A stretch of DNA of 64,000 nucleotides. Source: Lonepinella sp042468235. Lineage in GTDB: Bacteria; Pseudomonadota; Gammaproteobacteria; Enterobacterales; Pasteurellaceae. Below the pieces are notes generated by a model. The model was not told where the DNA came from and ran no database searches. It was given only the letters and a program-made list of their open reading frames with translations. A program made the position numbers and the translations under genes. The stretch lies in the NCBI RefSeq assembly GCF_042468235.1, contig NZ_CP170386.1, positions 1,426,001 to 1,490,000 on the forward strand, in the 5' to 3' direction. How positions within the stretch are numbered: the first letter of the stretch is position 1; every line of letters begins with the position of its first letter. Shown here piece by piece: positions 45,137-53,834 of this stretch.

Positions 45137-45625
45137 GAATTCTAATTTTCCACCACAAAATTTACAAAAATACACCGCACTTTCTCGCATAATTTTATTA
45201 TGGCGACGTTGGCTCAGTTGATGAATTTGGCAATCACAAGCATAAGCATAGGTTTTACCTTGCACCGATTGCACATCAAATTGATGGCAGGTATCCGCTG
45301 GTAATTGAAATAAATTCTGCATAATCCATTGCCATTCTTTACCATGTGGTTTAACCCGTCCAAACAGTTGAAACACTAATAAATGGGCTAATTCGTGTGG
45401 CACCACCTGTTGAATAAATTCTTGTGGATTTTCTAGCAATAAAGTGCGGTTTAATTTGATTAAGTTTTGTGGCAAATAGGCAACACCCGCTTTTACTCCT
45501 CGCACATCGTAACTGATTGTAGGCATTGGAAATTGACGTTGAAAATGATTTTCTGCCAGTTGCAAACACGCGGACAAACGGCGTTGGATTTGCATTTTTA
45601 GGGGACGGAATTGATCGTTTTGCAT
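45128..45625 (-). CDS. sprT: SprT family zinc metalloprotein
   Basis: SprT proteins are relatives of the eukaryotic DNA-protein crosslink protease Spartan. The 165 residues carry the zinc motif HELAH at 77-81 (His77, Glu78, His81) and a C-terminal zinc ribbon with CDC and FCKFCGG cysteines. The bacterial substrate is unknown. Its last codons overlap the CRP box of the downstream porin. It is separated from frr by a GGGGCGTA/TACGCCCC hairpin near 45632-45653. Confidence 0.88.
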   Translation of the reverse strand: MQNDQFRPLKMQIQRRLSACLQLAENHFQRQFPMPTISYDVRGVKAGVAYLPQNLIKLNRTLLLENPQEFIQQVVPHELAHLLVFQLFGRVKPHGKEWQWIMQNLFQLPADTCHQFDVQSVQGKTYAYACDCQIHQLSQRRHNKIMRESAVYFCKFCGGKLEFCD

Positions 45626-45665
45626 ATTTGTAGGGGCGTATTACATTACGCCCCCTACCATAGTA

Positions 45666-46223
45666 TTAAAAATCCATTAACTCTTTTTCTTTATCCGCTA
45701 ACACTTCATCGACTTTTTTGATGAACGCATCAGTAATTTTCTGGATTTCTTCTTCTGCTTTACGTTGATCGTTTTCGCTAATTTCTTTGTCTTTTAATAA
45801 GGCTTTGATTTTATCGTTAGCATCACGGCGAACATTACGAATCGCCACTTTACCTTGTTCTCCTTCGCTTTTGACTAATTTAATCAAATCACGGCGACGT
45901 TCTTCGGTTAACGGTGGAAGTGGTACACGAATCGTTGTACCAGCAGATGAAGGATTTAAACCTAAATCAGAGGTTAAAATAGCTTTTTCTACCGCTTGGA
46001 TTAATGAACGGTCAAAAACCGTTACCGCTAAAGTACGAGCATCTTCTGCCACCACGTTAGCTAATTGGCGTAATGGTGTCGCCGCACCGTAATAATCTAC
46101 TTGAATCGCATCTAATAAAGAGGGTTGAGCTCGTCCCGTGCGAATTTTAGCAATATGCCCTTTTAAGGATTCAAGGCTTTTTTCCATACGCTCTTGCGTG
46201 TCTTTTTTAATTTCGTTGATCAT
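45666..46223 (-). CDS. frr: Ribosome recycling factor
   Basis: RRF with EF-G splits the ribosome after termination. It has 185 residues. Diagnostic segments are LKGHIAKIRTGRAQPSLLD, YGAATPLRQLANV, PPLTEERRRDLIKLVK and RRDANDKIKAL. It follows pyrH by 46 bases, the conserved pyrH-frr pair. In many gammaproteobacteria rpsB-tsf precedes this pair directly, but here that pair is 5 kb away. Confidence 0.97.
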   Translation of the reverse strand: MINEIKKDTQERMEKSLESLKGHIAKIRTGRAQPSLLDAIQVDYYGAATPLRQLANVVAEDARTLAVTVFDRSLIQAVEKAILTSDLGLNPSSAGTTIRVPLPPLTEERRRDLIKLVKSEGEQGKVAIRNVRRDANDKIKALLKDKEISENDQRKAEEEIQKITDAFIKKVDEVLADKEKELMDF

Positions 46224-46269
46224 TGTTTTTCCTTTAATTTTATGAATTTAAATTTTAACCTGAAATCCC

Positions 46270-46986
46270 TTAACCCGAGATAGTTGTGCCTTCACTTTCA
46301 CCTAAAATCACTTGACGTAATGCTCCTGATTTACCCATATTAAATACCCGAATTGGAATACCATGGTCACGAGCAAGAGTAAAGGCGGCTAAATCCATCA
46401 CTTGTAATTCTTTCTCAATGACTTCCGCAAAAGTGAGTTTTTGAAATAAATGGGCGTCAGGGTTTTTAGCTGGATCGCTGTCATACACCCCATCTACTTT
46501 AGTGGCTTTCAATACCACATCGGCTTCAATTTCAATACCACGCAAGCACGCCGCAGAATCTGTAGTAAAAAATGGACTACCTGTGCCTGCGGAAAAAATC
46601 ACTACACGTTTCTCACGTAACATTTTGATCGCTTCAGACCAGTTATAAGTATCGCAAATACCATTAAGTTGGAAAGCCGACATTAATTTTGCATTAACAT
46701 CAGCACGGTGTAACGCATCACGCATTGCCAAGCCGTTCATCACCGTAGCCAACATACCCATGTGGTCGCCGACTACACGGTTCATACCTGCTTTGGCAAG
46801 TTTAGCACCACGAAACAGATTGCCACCGCCAAGCACTACACCGACTTCAACCCCCATTTCGACCAATTCTTTGATTTCAATCGCCATTCTATCCAAAATA
46901 GACGGATCGATACCAAAGCCTTCCGCACCTTGTAGTGCCTCACCGCTTAATTTTAACAACACACGTTTATAAATAGGTTTGCTCAT
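46270..46986 (-). CDS. pyrH: UMP kinase PyrH
   Basis: PyrH phosphorylates UMP to UDP and is a hexameric amino-acid-kinase-fold enzyme regulated by GTP and UTP. The 238 residues have KRVLLKLSGEALQG at the N-terminus, the GGGNLFRG loop, and the TDSAACLRGIEIEADVVLKATKVDGVYDSDP nucleotide region. It heads the pyrH-frr pair. Confidence 0.97.
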   Translation of the reverse strand: MSKPIYKRVLLKLSGEALQGAEGFGIDPSILDRMAIEIKELVEMGVEVGVVLGGGNLFRGAKLAKAGMNRVVGDHMGMLATVMNGLAMRDALHRADVNAKLMSAFQLNGICDTYNWSEAIKMLREKRVVIFSAGTGSPFFTTDSAACLRGIEIEADVVLKATKVDGVYDSDPAKNPDAHLFQKLTFAEVIEKELQVMDLAAFTLARDHGIPIRVFNMGKSGALRQVILGESEGTTISG

Positions 46987-47123
46987 TTTTCTATCCCCTA
47001 AGATCTTGACATAAAATGCTTGTTATTATAAAGCAACATTGCTTATCAGGAAATAGGCATAGCAGATCTATTTGAAATTCGTTAAAATAACAACGCCATT
47101 TTTTGTTAGAAAAGGAATATTTT

Positions 47124-48671
47124 TTGTTATCTCAATCTGTTAAACAAATAACTGCGGTGATTTTTGCGTTAGTTTGTCTGTTTTTTGCCAGTAAATTATT
47201 ATTAATCGGTACTGGATTTTATCCGCAACCTAGCTTACGTGAGATTCTGGTATTCGCTGGGCTAATCTTGTTATTAAATGCCTCCAAAAAGATTTTTTGG
47301 TACATTGTGTTTCCAATTATTATTTTGCACGCACTTTATGCTCCCGTTGGCATGACTTTTGGCGCACCATCTTATCAATATATTGCCTCTGTTTTTGCCA
47401 CAGATCTGCTTGAAAGCAAAGAATTTCTCTCACAATTACCGTTAGTCAATTATCTCTATCCCGTTGCAATTATCAGTTTATTCTGCTTATTCCGTTATTT
47501 AAGCCAAAAATTTGAGCTACATTTTTATAAAAATAAAGTGTTATTAGCCATCATTGCCGTTTTCTTGGTTTGGGATAACGTTCCATTGAAATTTATCAGG
47601 GAAACTTATACGGCTGGCATAAAAGTAGAAAAAGAACTTTCTCGGCTCAATAATTTCAGCATTGAAAACCAATGGGGAAAATCGAGTTTAACCAACTCAA
47701 AATATGATGATTATGTATTGATCATCGGCGAAAGTGCGAGAAAAGATTATCATCATGCTTATGGTTATCCGATACCAAATACACCGTTTATGTCTAATGC
47801 AAATGGGGTGCTAATTGATGGTTTTACATCGGGTGGCACCAACACCATTGCCTCACTGAAGTTAATGTTAACCCAACCCGATACTCAAAACTGGGAGGGA
47901 AATTATTCTTTAAATATGATCGACATGATCAAATCAGCCGGTATCAAAACCTATTGGCTTTCTAATCAAGGTTACTTTGGTGAATTTGACACCCCAATTT
48001 CTGCCATTGCCAATCGCAGTGATGAACGGATTTTCCTAAAATCTGGCAATAGCTTTCAATCTAAAAACAGCAGTGACTTTGATTTGTTGCCAAAATTACA
48101 GCAGGTATTAGCACAACCGCAAGTCGGCAAACGCTTTATTGTGTTGCATTTATATGGTTCGCACCCGATTAGCTGTGATCGCCTGACCGACTACCCAAAA
48201 ATCATGGACGATAACCAAATTGATAAAAAATACCTTAACATCAACTGCTATATTTCTTCCATTAAGAAAACCGATGAAATGCTTAAACGAGTGTATGAAC
48301 AGTTAACCCAAAATCAACAAAAAAATCACCGCACTTTTTCGATGATTTATTTTTCTGATCATGGTTTAGCTCACCAAATCACCCCAAATGAAATCAACAT
48401 TCATAATAGTGCGGGGAAAAGTAAACGTCATTATGATATTCCGTTGTTTAAAATTTCCAGTGATGATCATCAACGCCATGAATACAAAGCATTTAAATCA
48501 GGTCTGAATTTTACCAACGACATTGCAAATTGGATCGGAATTAGTAATCCATTATTAGATCCTAATAAAGATTTATTCAGTCCACTGGCAGATCCCGATG
48601 ATTATGGTTTGAAAAAACAAATTGAACAGATTCAAGCGGAAGATGATCCAGCCATCGTTATTCCCAATTAA
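47124..48671 (+). CDS. Phosphoethanolamine transferase (sulfatase-fold, EptA-like)
   Basis: This inner membrane enzyme transfers phosphoethanolamine, typically onto lipid A or LPS core sugars. A TTG at 47124 with AAGGA seven bases before it is the best start (515 residues); another in-frame TTG lies at 47103. About five membrane segments fill residues 1-165. The periplasmic sulfatase domain starts near 195 with VLIIGESARKDYHHAYGYP, and has the TSGGTNTIAS segment that probably includes the nucleophile Thr, plus YFSDHGL near the end. The acceptor (lipid A, inner core or other) cannot be told. It is convergent with the Slam gene. Confidence 0.82.
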   Translation: MLSQSVKQITAVIFALVCLFFASKLLLIGTGFYPQPSLREILVFAGLILLLNASKKIFWYIVFPIIILHALYAPVGMTFGAPSYQYIASVFATDLLESKEFLSQLPLVNYLYPVAIISLFCLFRYLSQKFELHFYKNKVLLAIIAVFLVWDNVPLKFIRETYTAGIKVEKELSRLNNFSIENQWGKSSLTNSKYDDYVLIIGESARKDYHHAYGYPIPNTPFMSNANGVLIDGFTSGGTNTIASLKLMLTQPDTQNWEGNYSLNMIDMIKSAGIKTYWLSNQGYFGEFDTPISAIANRSDERIFLKSGNSFQSKNSSDFDLLPKLQQVLAQPQVGKRFIVLHLYGSHPISCDRLTDYPKIMDDNQIDKKYLNINCYISSIKKTDEMLKRVYEQLTQNQQKNHRTFSMIYFSDHGLAHQITPNEINIHNSAGKSKRHYDIPLFKISSDDHQRHEYKAFKSGLNFTNDIANWIGISNPLLDPNKDLFSPLADPDDYGLKKQIEQIQAEDDPAIVIPN

Positions 48672-48684
48672 TCCCTAATATGCT

Positions 48685-48709
48685 AAAGGCGTAACACAAT
48701 TACGCCTTT
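48685..48709. terminator. Terminator between the PEtN transferase and Slam genes
   Basis: AAAGGCGTAA and TTACGCCTTT form a perfect 10-bp stem followed by T-rich DNA on the plus strand. It could serve both convergent genes. Confidence 0.82.
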
Positions 48710-48714
48710 TATTT

Positions 48715-50124
48715 TTATCTAAAACTTTTCTCAAACAATAAATTGACTTCATTTTTGTGATAAGAATATAAACTTGGTAAATTACTGTCATTCTTTTTCC
48801 ATGAGAAAGCCACTTTAGGCGTTAGCCCAAGAATTGACCAATCATTTTTCCATAACGTCAATTTTATCTGATATTGTTTATCTTCACGAGTTTTACCCAA
48901 TGGTAAAAGCTGCCCAAAGCGAGCCATATCATGAAATTTCCGTTGTGAATAGATAAAGGATATATTTGATGCCCAAGACGTTGGCCAATATTTCACCCAC
49001 CCCAATCTTGCTGAATAGGTATTGGAACCATAATAAGCCGTTTGCGTTTTTTCTCGGTTAGCACTTAATCCAAAAGAAAAATATTGGGTTGGATTTTGTA
49101 ACCATAACAGCGATAATGAAATAAAATCCACCTTGCCATTTAATTCTTGATATTCACGATAATGCGGATCACTATGTTCAAAATAGGTGGCAACTTGCCA
49201 ATGTGGGTTAATCCACCGCTGATAATTCAATTTTACACCTAATGCTTGATTATAACGTTTATTGCCATACCAACGATTATCAAAGAAAGGCGAAATATTC
49301 CATTGTTGCTTGACATCTTGATATTGATAACCGAATGAAACCCGATTATTCACATCGTTATAGTCTTTATTGGTCCAATAATATTTACTGAACAATTCAT
49401 TTTCAAATAGCACAAAATGATGCCCAGCGATATTTTTATTCCGACTAATATTCAACCAAGTGGCAACCCCCTGTTCAGATTTCGGCATCATTTCGTCATT
49501 TTTGATGAAACCTGTGTTCTCAATATGACGATTATTTGCCACATTATTAATATTTCTGTCATTTAAAAAAGAAAGACCAACATCCATTTTCCACTGTTGT
49601 GAGAAATCAATACGCTGTAAATAATGATCCACTAATTGATGAATTTGTTTAGGCAGTTTTTCTTTTTTAACCTGATTTAATTCCATTTCTGCTTGCTGGT
49701 ATTGTTTATTGAAATATAAAGATTTCGCCAGCTCAATTCTGACTGGATTTAACTTAGGTTGTTTAACCAGAATTTGTTGATAATAATCAATAGACTCTAC
49801 ATAATTTTGGTTAGCTGCCGCTAATTTGCCTTGAGCAAACAGCACGAGAATTTCATCTTGATGCGGAAAAGATTGATAAATAGGTAACAGAAAGGCGATT
49901 TTAGGGAAATCATTCACATCAATGGCTTGGTTCAATAGATAATAGGTAGATTGTTGATCTTGCAATAGTTTTTGTCTCACCATTGCCACATTCATGGTGG
50001 GAGAAACATCATTCTCGTCTTTAGCCATATTCAATGGCGTGACCGTTGGAAAATAGATCTCCGTGGGGGCAATTTCCGCCCATAACGTTGGCGAAAAAAG
50101 TAGCAGTAATAGATATTTTTTCAT
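48715..50124 (-). CDS. Slam-type surface lipoprotein assembly modifier (DUF560)
   Basis: Slam proteins deliver specific lipoproteins to the outer face of the outer membrane. The 469 residues have a signal peptide (to about 16, LWA), a periplasmic TPR-type helical domain (about 60-190; DYYQQILVKQPKLNPVRIELAKSLY) and a C-terminal beta-barrel from about 200 with DVGLSFLNDRNINN, typical of DUF560, ending in Phe-Arg. It follows the lipoprotein gene by 93 bases in the same direction, the usual layout of a Slam with its cargo. Confidence 0.85.
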   Translation of the reverse strand: MKKYLLLLLFSPTLWAEIAPTEIYFPTVTPLNMAKDENDVSPTMNVAMVRQKLLQDQQSTYYLLNQAIDVNDFPKIAFLLPIYQSFPHQDEILVLFAQGKLAAANQNYVESIDYYQQILVKQPKLNPVRIELAKSLYFNKQYQQAEMELNQVKKEKLPKQIHQLVDHYLQRIDFSQQWKMDVGLSFLNDRNINNVANNRHIENTGFIKNDEMMPKSEQGVATWLNISRNKNIAGHHFVLFENELFSKYYWTNKDYNDVNNRVSFGYQYQDVKQQWNISPFFDNRWYGNKRYNQALGVKLNYQRWINPHWQVATYFEHSDPHYREYQELNGKVDFISLSLLWLQNPTQYFSFGLSANREKTQTAYYGSNTYSARLGWVKYWPTSWASNISFIYSQRKFHDMARFGQLLPLGKTREDKQYQIKLTLWKNDWSILGLTPKVAFSWKKNDSNLPSLYSYHKNEVNLLFEKSFR

Positions 50125-50217
50125 CGTTCACCCCAATATAAAAAGTCAAAAATAAACTGCATGATATTGATACAATAAAATGCAGTTTGTCTTTATAAGA
50201 AATGTATATTAATCGTA

Positions 50218-51483
50218 TTATTGTTTTGTGGCAGAGAATACCGCACCTTGTTTGGAACCATATTCATCGCTTAACATCACTTTACCTGCGACTTCAGCGG
50301 CTTCTCGTCCCATAAATTTACCATCATAATTTCCTGTTAATCCGTCACTGGTTGCCGTACCAGTAAAACTGGCGTCTTGTTTAATATCGGCATTTTGCAA
50401 CGCAATATTACGTTGCTCATTGGCAATCGTTCCAGAGATAGTTTTCTTGTCAAAATCAGCATTCATATTGACTGTTGCATTATCTAGACCAATATAGCCA
50501 CTACCATTGTAAGTCGCCGTACCAGTCAACGTTGCTAATTCATTAGGATTAGTTGCTCGACCAGAATAGATATAGAGGTAATCATTCGCATAACGACCAT
50601 TAACCGTTCCCCGACCATTGACAACGGCAATACCTGAATTTTCTAGGTTATTACTGTAAGTGGTATAGGTTGCATTAATAACCGTGGAGACACCATTTAC
50701 AATTGAAGAGCTATTAGTAGTTGAAGTTCTCTCGCTTCTACCTGATCCGTCTGCTGGAACGATACTTTTTATCTGGTCTTCACCTGTAAAATAATCTTTC
50801 CCTTCTAATGGTGAAAAAATACCACTATTTTGTTGACTCTCTTTCACATAAGCATAATCCTGTGGCTCAGTTTTTGCTCGTTCTTCTGCTTCCAATCTTG
50901 CTTTTTCTTCAGCTTCTAATCTCGCTTGTTCTTCCGCTTCGGCTTTAGCTTTCGCTTCAGCTTCTAATCTCGCTTTTTCTTCGGCTTCTGCTTTAGCTTT
51001 TTCTTCGGCTTCCGCTTTAGCTTTCGCTTCGGCTTCTAATCTCGCTTTTTCTTCAGCTTCTGCTTTGGCTTTGGCTTTCGCTTCGGCTTCTAATCTCGCT
51101 TTTTCTTCAGCTTCTGCTTTGGCTTTCGCTTCGGCTTCTAATCTCGCTTTTTCTTCAGCTTCTGCTTTGGCTTTCGCTTCGGCTTCTAATCTCGCTTTTT
51201 CTTCAGCTTCTGATTTAGCTTTCGCTTCTGCTTCCAATCTCGCTTTTTCTTCGGCTTCTGCTTTGGCTTTCGCTTCAGCATCTAATTTTGCTTGTTCTTC
51301 TGCTTTGGCTTTCGCTTCGGCTTCTAATTTTGCCTTTTCTTCCGCTGCTGCTTTGGCTTTTGCTTCGGCAGAGGTCAATACTGTATCAGTATTTTTTGTC
51401 GGATGTGATGGAGATGAATTAGAACTACAAGCGGTGATCCCTAGACTTAGCACTATCGCTAAAGTGATAGTATTTAACTTCAT
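50218..51483 (-). CDS. Predicted Slam-dependent surface lipoprotein with long helical stalk
   Basis: This 421-residue lipoprotein starts at the ATG 51483 (an upstream in-frame ATG at 51498 is unlikely). Its signal peptide ends in the lipobox ITAC, with Cys19 as the lipidated residue and SSN after it. Residues about 38-205 are almost entirely Ala, Glu, Lys and Arg in degenerate units such as AEAEEKARLEAEAKA, predicting a single long helix or coiled coil. Residues about 255-421 are Gly/Asn/Thr-rich short strands (GRGTVNGRY, TGTATYNGSGYIG, GNYDGKFMG), resembling the eight-stranded handle barrel of TbpB, fHbp and hemophilin. The ligand is unknown. No TonB receptor is adjacent. Confidence 0.75.
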   Translation of the reverse strand: MKLNTITLAIVLSLGITACSSNSSPSHPTKNTDTVLTSAEAKAKAAAEEKAKLEAEAKAKAEEQAKLDAEAKAKAEAEEKARLEAEAKAKSEAEEKARLEAEAKAKAEAEEKARLEAEAKAKAEAEEKARLEAEAKAKAKAEAEEKARLEAEAKAKAEAEEKAKAEAEEKARLEAEAKAKAEAEEQARLEAEEKARLEAEERAKTEPQDYAYVKESQQNSGIFSPLEGKDYFTGEDQIKSIVPADGSGRSERTSTTNSSSIVNGVSTVINATYTTYSNNLENSGIAVVNGRGTVNGRYANDYLYIYSGRATNPNELATLTGTATYNGSGYIGLDNATVNMNADFDKKTISGTIANEQRNIALQNADIKQDASFTGTATSDGLTGNYDGKFMGREAAEVAGKVMLSDEYGSKQGAVFSATKQ

Positions 51484-51551
51484 AATATAGTACTCCAAAG
51501 GTTATTAACATATTTATGTGAAAGGTTTATTTATCTTAAATAAACTTTCCC

Positions 51552-51577
51552 ATTCTAAAAAAAAAAAAAAAATGCAA
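51552..51577 (-). promoter_or_regulatory. 16-A homopolymer inside a possible promoter of the lipoprotein-Slam operon
   Basis: Sixteen consecutive A (51557-51572; T on the transcribed strand) lie about 75 bases before the lipoprotein start. They are bordered by TTGCAT (51577-51572) and TAGAAT (51557-51552), which could be -35 and -10 boxes now only 14 bases apart. Slippage would change the spacing. The boxes are weak, so this is a proposal. The rest of the 350-base gap holds the tsf terminator and no gene. Confidence 0.45.
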
Positions 51578-51753
51578 GTTTTTTTCGCAAAAAAAATAAA
51601 TTCTAATTTTTTAAAGAGTTAGCATGAAAAAATCGATCTTTTCATAAAACTTATTAGAAACGAAATACCGTTATTAGCGACAATTTAGAATGAAAAAGAG
51701 ACGAGTATTAATTAGAAATGTGAATAAATAATCTCAGTAGATATGAATAAAAA

Positions 51754-51805
51754 ATCTGTATTCCAAGAACACTAAAATAAAAAATCTAGAACTTGAAATA
51801 CAGAT
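51754..51805 (-). terminator. Terminator of tsf
   Basis: ATCTGTATTCCAAG (51754-51767) pairs with CTTGAAATACAGAT (51792-51805) with one mismatch. On the minus strand the hairpin is followed by six T. Confidence 0.8.
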
Positions 51806-51835
51806 AATAAAAATCAGCTAACTTAATCGATCAAA

Positions 51836-52690
51836 TTAAGGGTTTCCGCCAGTGATTTTAGCCACTTCAGCCGCAAAATCTTCTTCTTTTTTCTCAATAC
51901 CTTCACCCACTTCTAAACGAATGAAGTTAGTCACTGTCGCACCAGTGGCTTTTAAGAAATCGCCCACTGATTGTGATGGATCCATAACAAACGGTTGACC
52001 TGTTAATGATACTTCGCCAGTGAATTTTTTCATACGACCTTCAACCATTTTTTCTGCGATTTCACGTGGTTTACCAGATTGCATAGCGATATCTACTTGA
52101 ATTTCACGTTCGTGAGCAACCACTGCCGCAGGTACATCTTCAGGATTAACGAAGTCAGGACGGCTTGCCGCTACGTGCATTGCCACTTTTTTCAATAATT
52201 CTTCATTAGCGTTTTGACCAGCCACTAATACACCGATTTTCGCACCGTGTAAGTATGAACCGATTTCTGTGCCTTCTAAGAATTGAACACGGCGAACCGT
52301 CATGTTTTCACCGATTTTTGCTACTAATGCAGCACGTTTTTCTTCGAAGTGTTTAGCTAAATCTTCGATTGAAATACCTTTGTTAGCTACAGCATAGTCA
52401 GCCACTTCATTGGCTAAACCTAGGAAACCAGCATCTTTTGCTACGAAGTCAGTTTCACAGTTCATTTCAACTAATACACCGAAACCTGCACCGATACGAG
52501 CAAGAATAACGCCTTCTGCTGCAATACGACCTGCCTTCTTAGCCGCTTTTGCTTGACCAGATTTACGCATATTGTCGATCGCTAATTCGATGTCACCGTT
52601 CGCTTCAACTAATGCTTTTTTACATTCCATCATACCTGCACCAGTACGATCACGAAGTTCTTTTACTAATGATGCTGTAATTTCAGCCAT
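51836..52690 (-). CDS. tsf: Elongation factor Ts
   Basis: EF-Ts recycles EF-Tu by exchanging GDP for GTP. From the ATG at 52690 (MAEITASLVKELRDRTGAGMMECKKAL) it has 284 residues, the usual length; an upstream in-frame ATG at 52756 adds an unrelated stretch. The TDFVAKD motif that contacts EF-Tu is present. It follows rpsB with a hairpin between, as in E. coli. Confidence 0.97.
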   Translation of the reverse strand: MAEITASLVKELRDRTGAGMMECKKALVEANGDIELAIDNMRKSGQAKAAKKAGRIAAEGVILARIGAGFGVLVEMNCETDFVAKDAGFLGLANEVADYAVANKGISIEDLAKHFEEKRAALVAKIGENMTVRRVQFLEGTEIGSYLHGAKIGVLVAGQNANEELLKKVAMHVAASRPDFVNPEDVPAAVVAHEREIQVDIAMQSGKPREIAEKMVEGRMKKFTGEVSLTGQPFVMDPSQSVGDFLKATGATVTNFIRLEVGEGIEKKEEDFAAEVAKITGGNP

Positions 52691-52776
52691 TTTATTGTCC
52701 TCTAAATATTCTTGAATGGAAATACGATGTTTGAATAAAAAATGATAAAAAAACACCGCACTTTTGGGAATTTGTT

Positions 52777-52804
52777 AAAACAGGGAACGATTGTCCCCTG
52801 TTTT
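52777..52804 (-). terminator. Attenuator-like hairpin between rpsB and tsf
   Basis: AAAACAGGG pairs with CCCTGTTTT across a 9-10-base loop, with four T within the base of the stem on the minus strand. It probably reduces readthrough from rpsB into tsf. Confidence 0.65.
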
Positions 52805-52845
52805 ATTTACTGTTTCATAAGGGGTTTATACCTTATTTGTGCAAA

Positions 52846-53574
52846 TTATTCTGCAACAGGTTCTTCAGCGAATTTTTCTTCAACTGTCGTTTCAGCTTGG
52901 CGACCTTCTTTAATTGCAGCAGCTGCAGCATTTAAATATAATTGAATCGCACGAGTTGCATCATCATTACCTGGAATGATGAAATCAACACCGTCTGGCG
53001 TTGCGTTAGTATCTACTACAGCAAATACTGGAATACCTAAGTTGTTTGCTTCTTTAACCGCAATATGTTCGTAGTCTGCACCGATAACGAAAACCGCATC
53101 TGGAAGACCAGCCATATCTTTGATACCGCCAAGGCTTAACTCAAGTTTTTGCATTTCACGAGTACGATCTAATGCTTCTTTTTTGGTTAATTTGTCAAAT
53201 GTACCGTCTTGAGATTGGGTTTCAAAATCTTTCAAACGTTTGATTGATTGACGAACTGTTTTCCAGTTAGTCAACATACCACCTAACCAACGGTGATTAA
53301 CATAATATTGTTGACAGTCTAATGCTGCTGCTTGAACTGCTTCGGTTGCTGCACGTTTGGTGCCAACGAATAAGATTTTGCCGTTGTTGCTTGCGATGCG
53401 AGTTAATTCAGCTAATGCTTCATTGAATAACGGAAGGGTTTTTTCTAAGTTTACGATATGAACGCCGTTACGAGCACCGAAAATGAATGGTTTCATTTTT
53501 GGATTCCAGTAACGAGTTTGGTGTCCGAAATGTACGCCTGCGTCAATCATTTCACGCATTGAAACTTGTGCCAT
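52846..53574 (-). CDS. rpsB: Ribosomal protein S2
   Basis: S2 is a late-assembling 30S protein. The 242 residues begin MAQVSMREMIDAGVHFGHQTRYWNPKM and contain the VGTKRAA, HRWLGGMLTNWKT and VDTNATPD segments. It heads the rpsB-tsf unit. A long upstream leader (see next entry) fits autogenous control by S2. Confidence 0.97.
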   Translation of the reverse strand: MAQVSMREMIDAGVHFGHQTRYWNPKMKPFIFGARNGVHIVNLEKTLPLFNEALAELTRIASNNGKILFVGTKRAATEAVQAAALDCQQYYVNHRWLGGMLTNWKTVRQSIKRLKDFETQSQDGTFDKLTKKEALDRTREMQKLELSLGGIKDMAGLPDAVFVIGADYEHIAVKEANNLGIPVFAVVDTNATPDGVDFIIPGNDDATRAIQLYLNAAAAAIKEGRQAETTVEEKFAEEPVAE

Positions 53575-53660
53575 AATATTTTCCTTTTAATTTGGGGTTG
53601 AGCCTCCACATACCAAGCAAACCGACCGTTTGGCACCCCGATTTACTCCTGTGATATGTG
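53575..53660 (-). promoter_or_regulatory. Putative S2-binding leader of rpsB mRNA
   Basis: The bases before rpsB can fold on the minus strand: GGGTGCCAAACGGTC and GACCG-type arms around CGGTCGG, then GGGGTTG with CAACCCC. S2 is known to repress its own mRNA through a structured leader in gammaproteobacteria, so this is a likely site, but I cannot match it to the Rfam model by eye. Confidence 0.35.
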
Positions 53661-53781
53661 TGTGTTGTTAATAAAAAAATAATGCTATTCCCCATGGTTT
53701 TAGAATTGGGAAAAAGCGGTGCAATTTATACCATAAAGTGCGGTCAAAAACTAGCTAATTTTGCAAAAATTAGCAAAATAA

Positions 53782-53815
53782 AAGCCTATTGCATCATTAT
53801 TAAGACAATAGGCTT
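53782..53815 (-). terminator. Terminator of ppiD
   Basis: AAGCCTATTG and CAATAGGCTT form a perfect 10-bp stem across a 14-base loop, followed by TTTATTTTG on the minus strand. Confidence 0.82.
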
Positions 53816-53834
53816 AAAACAACTTGAAAAATAA

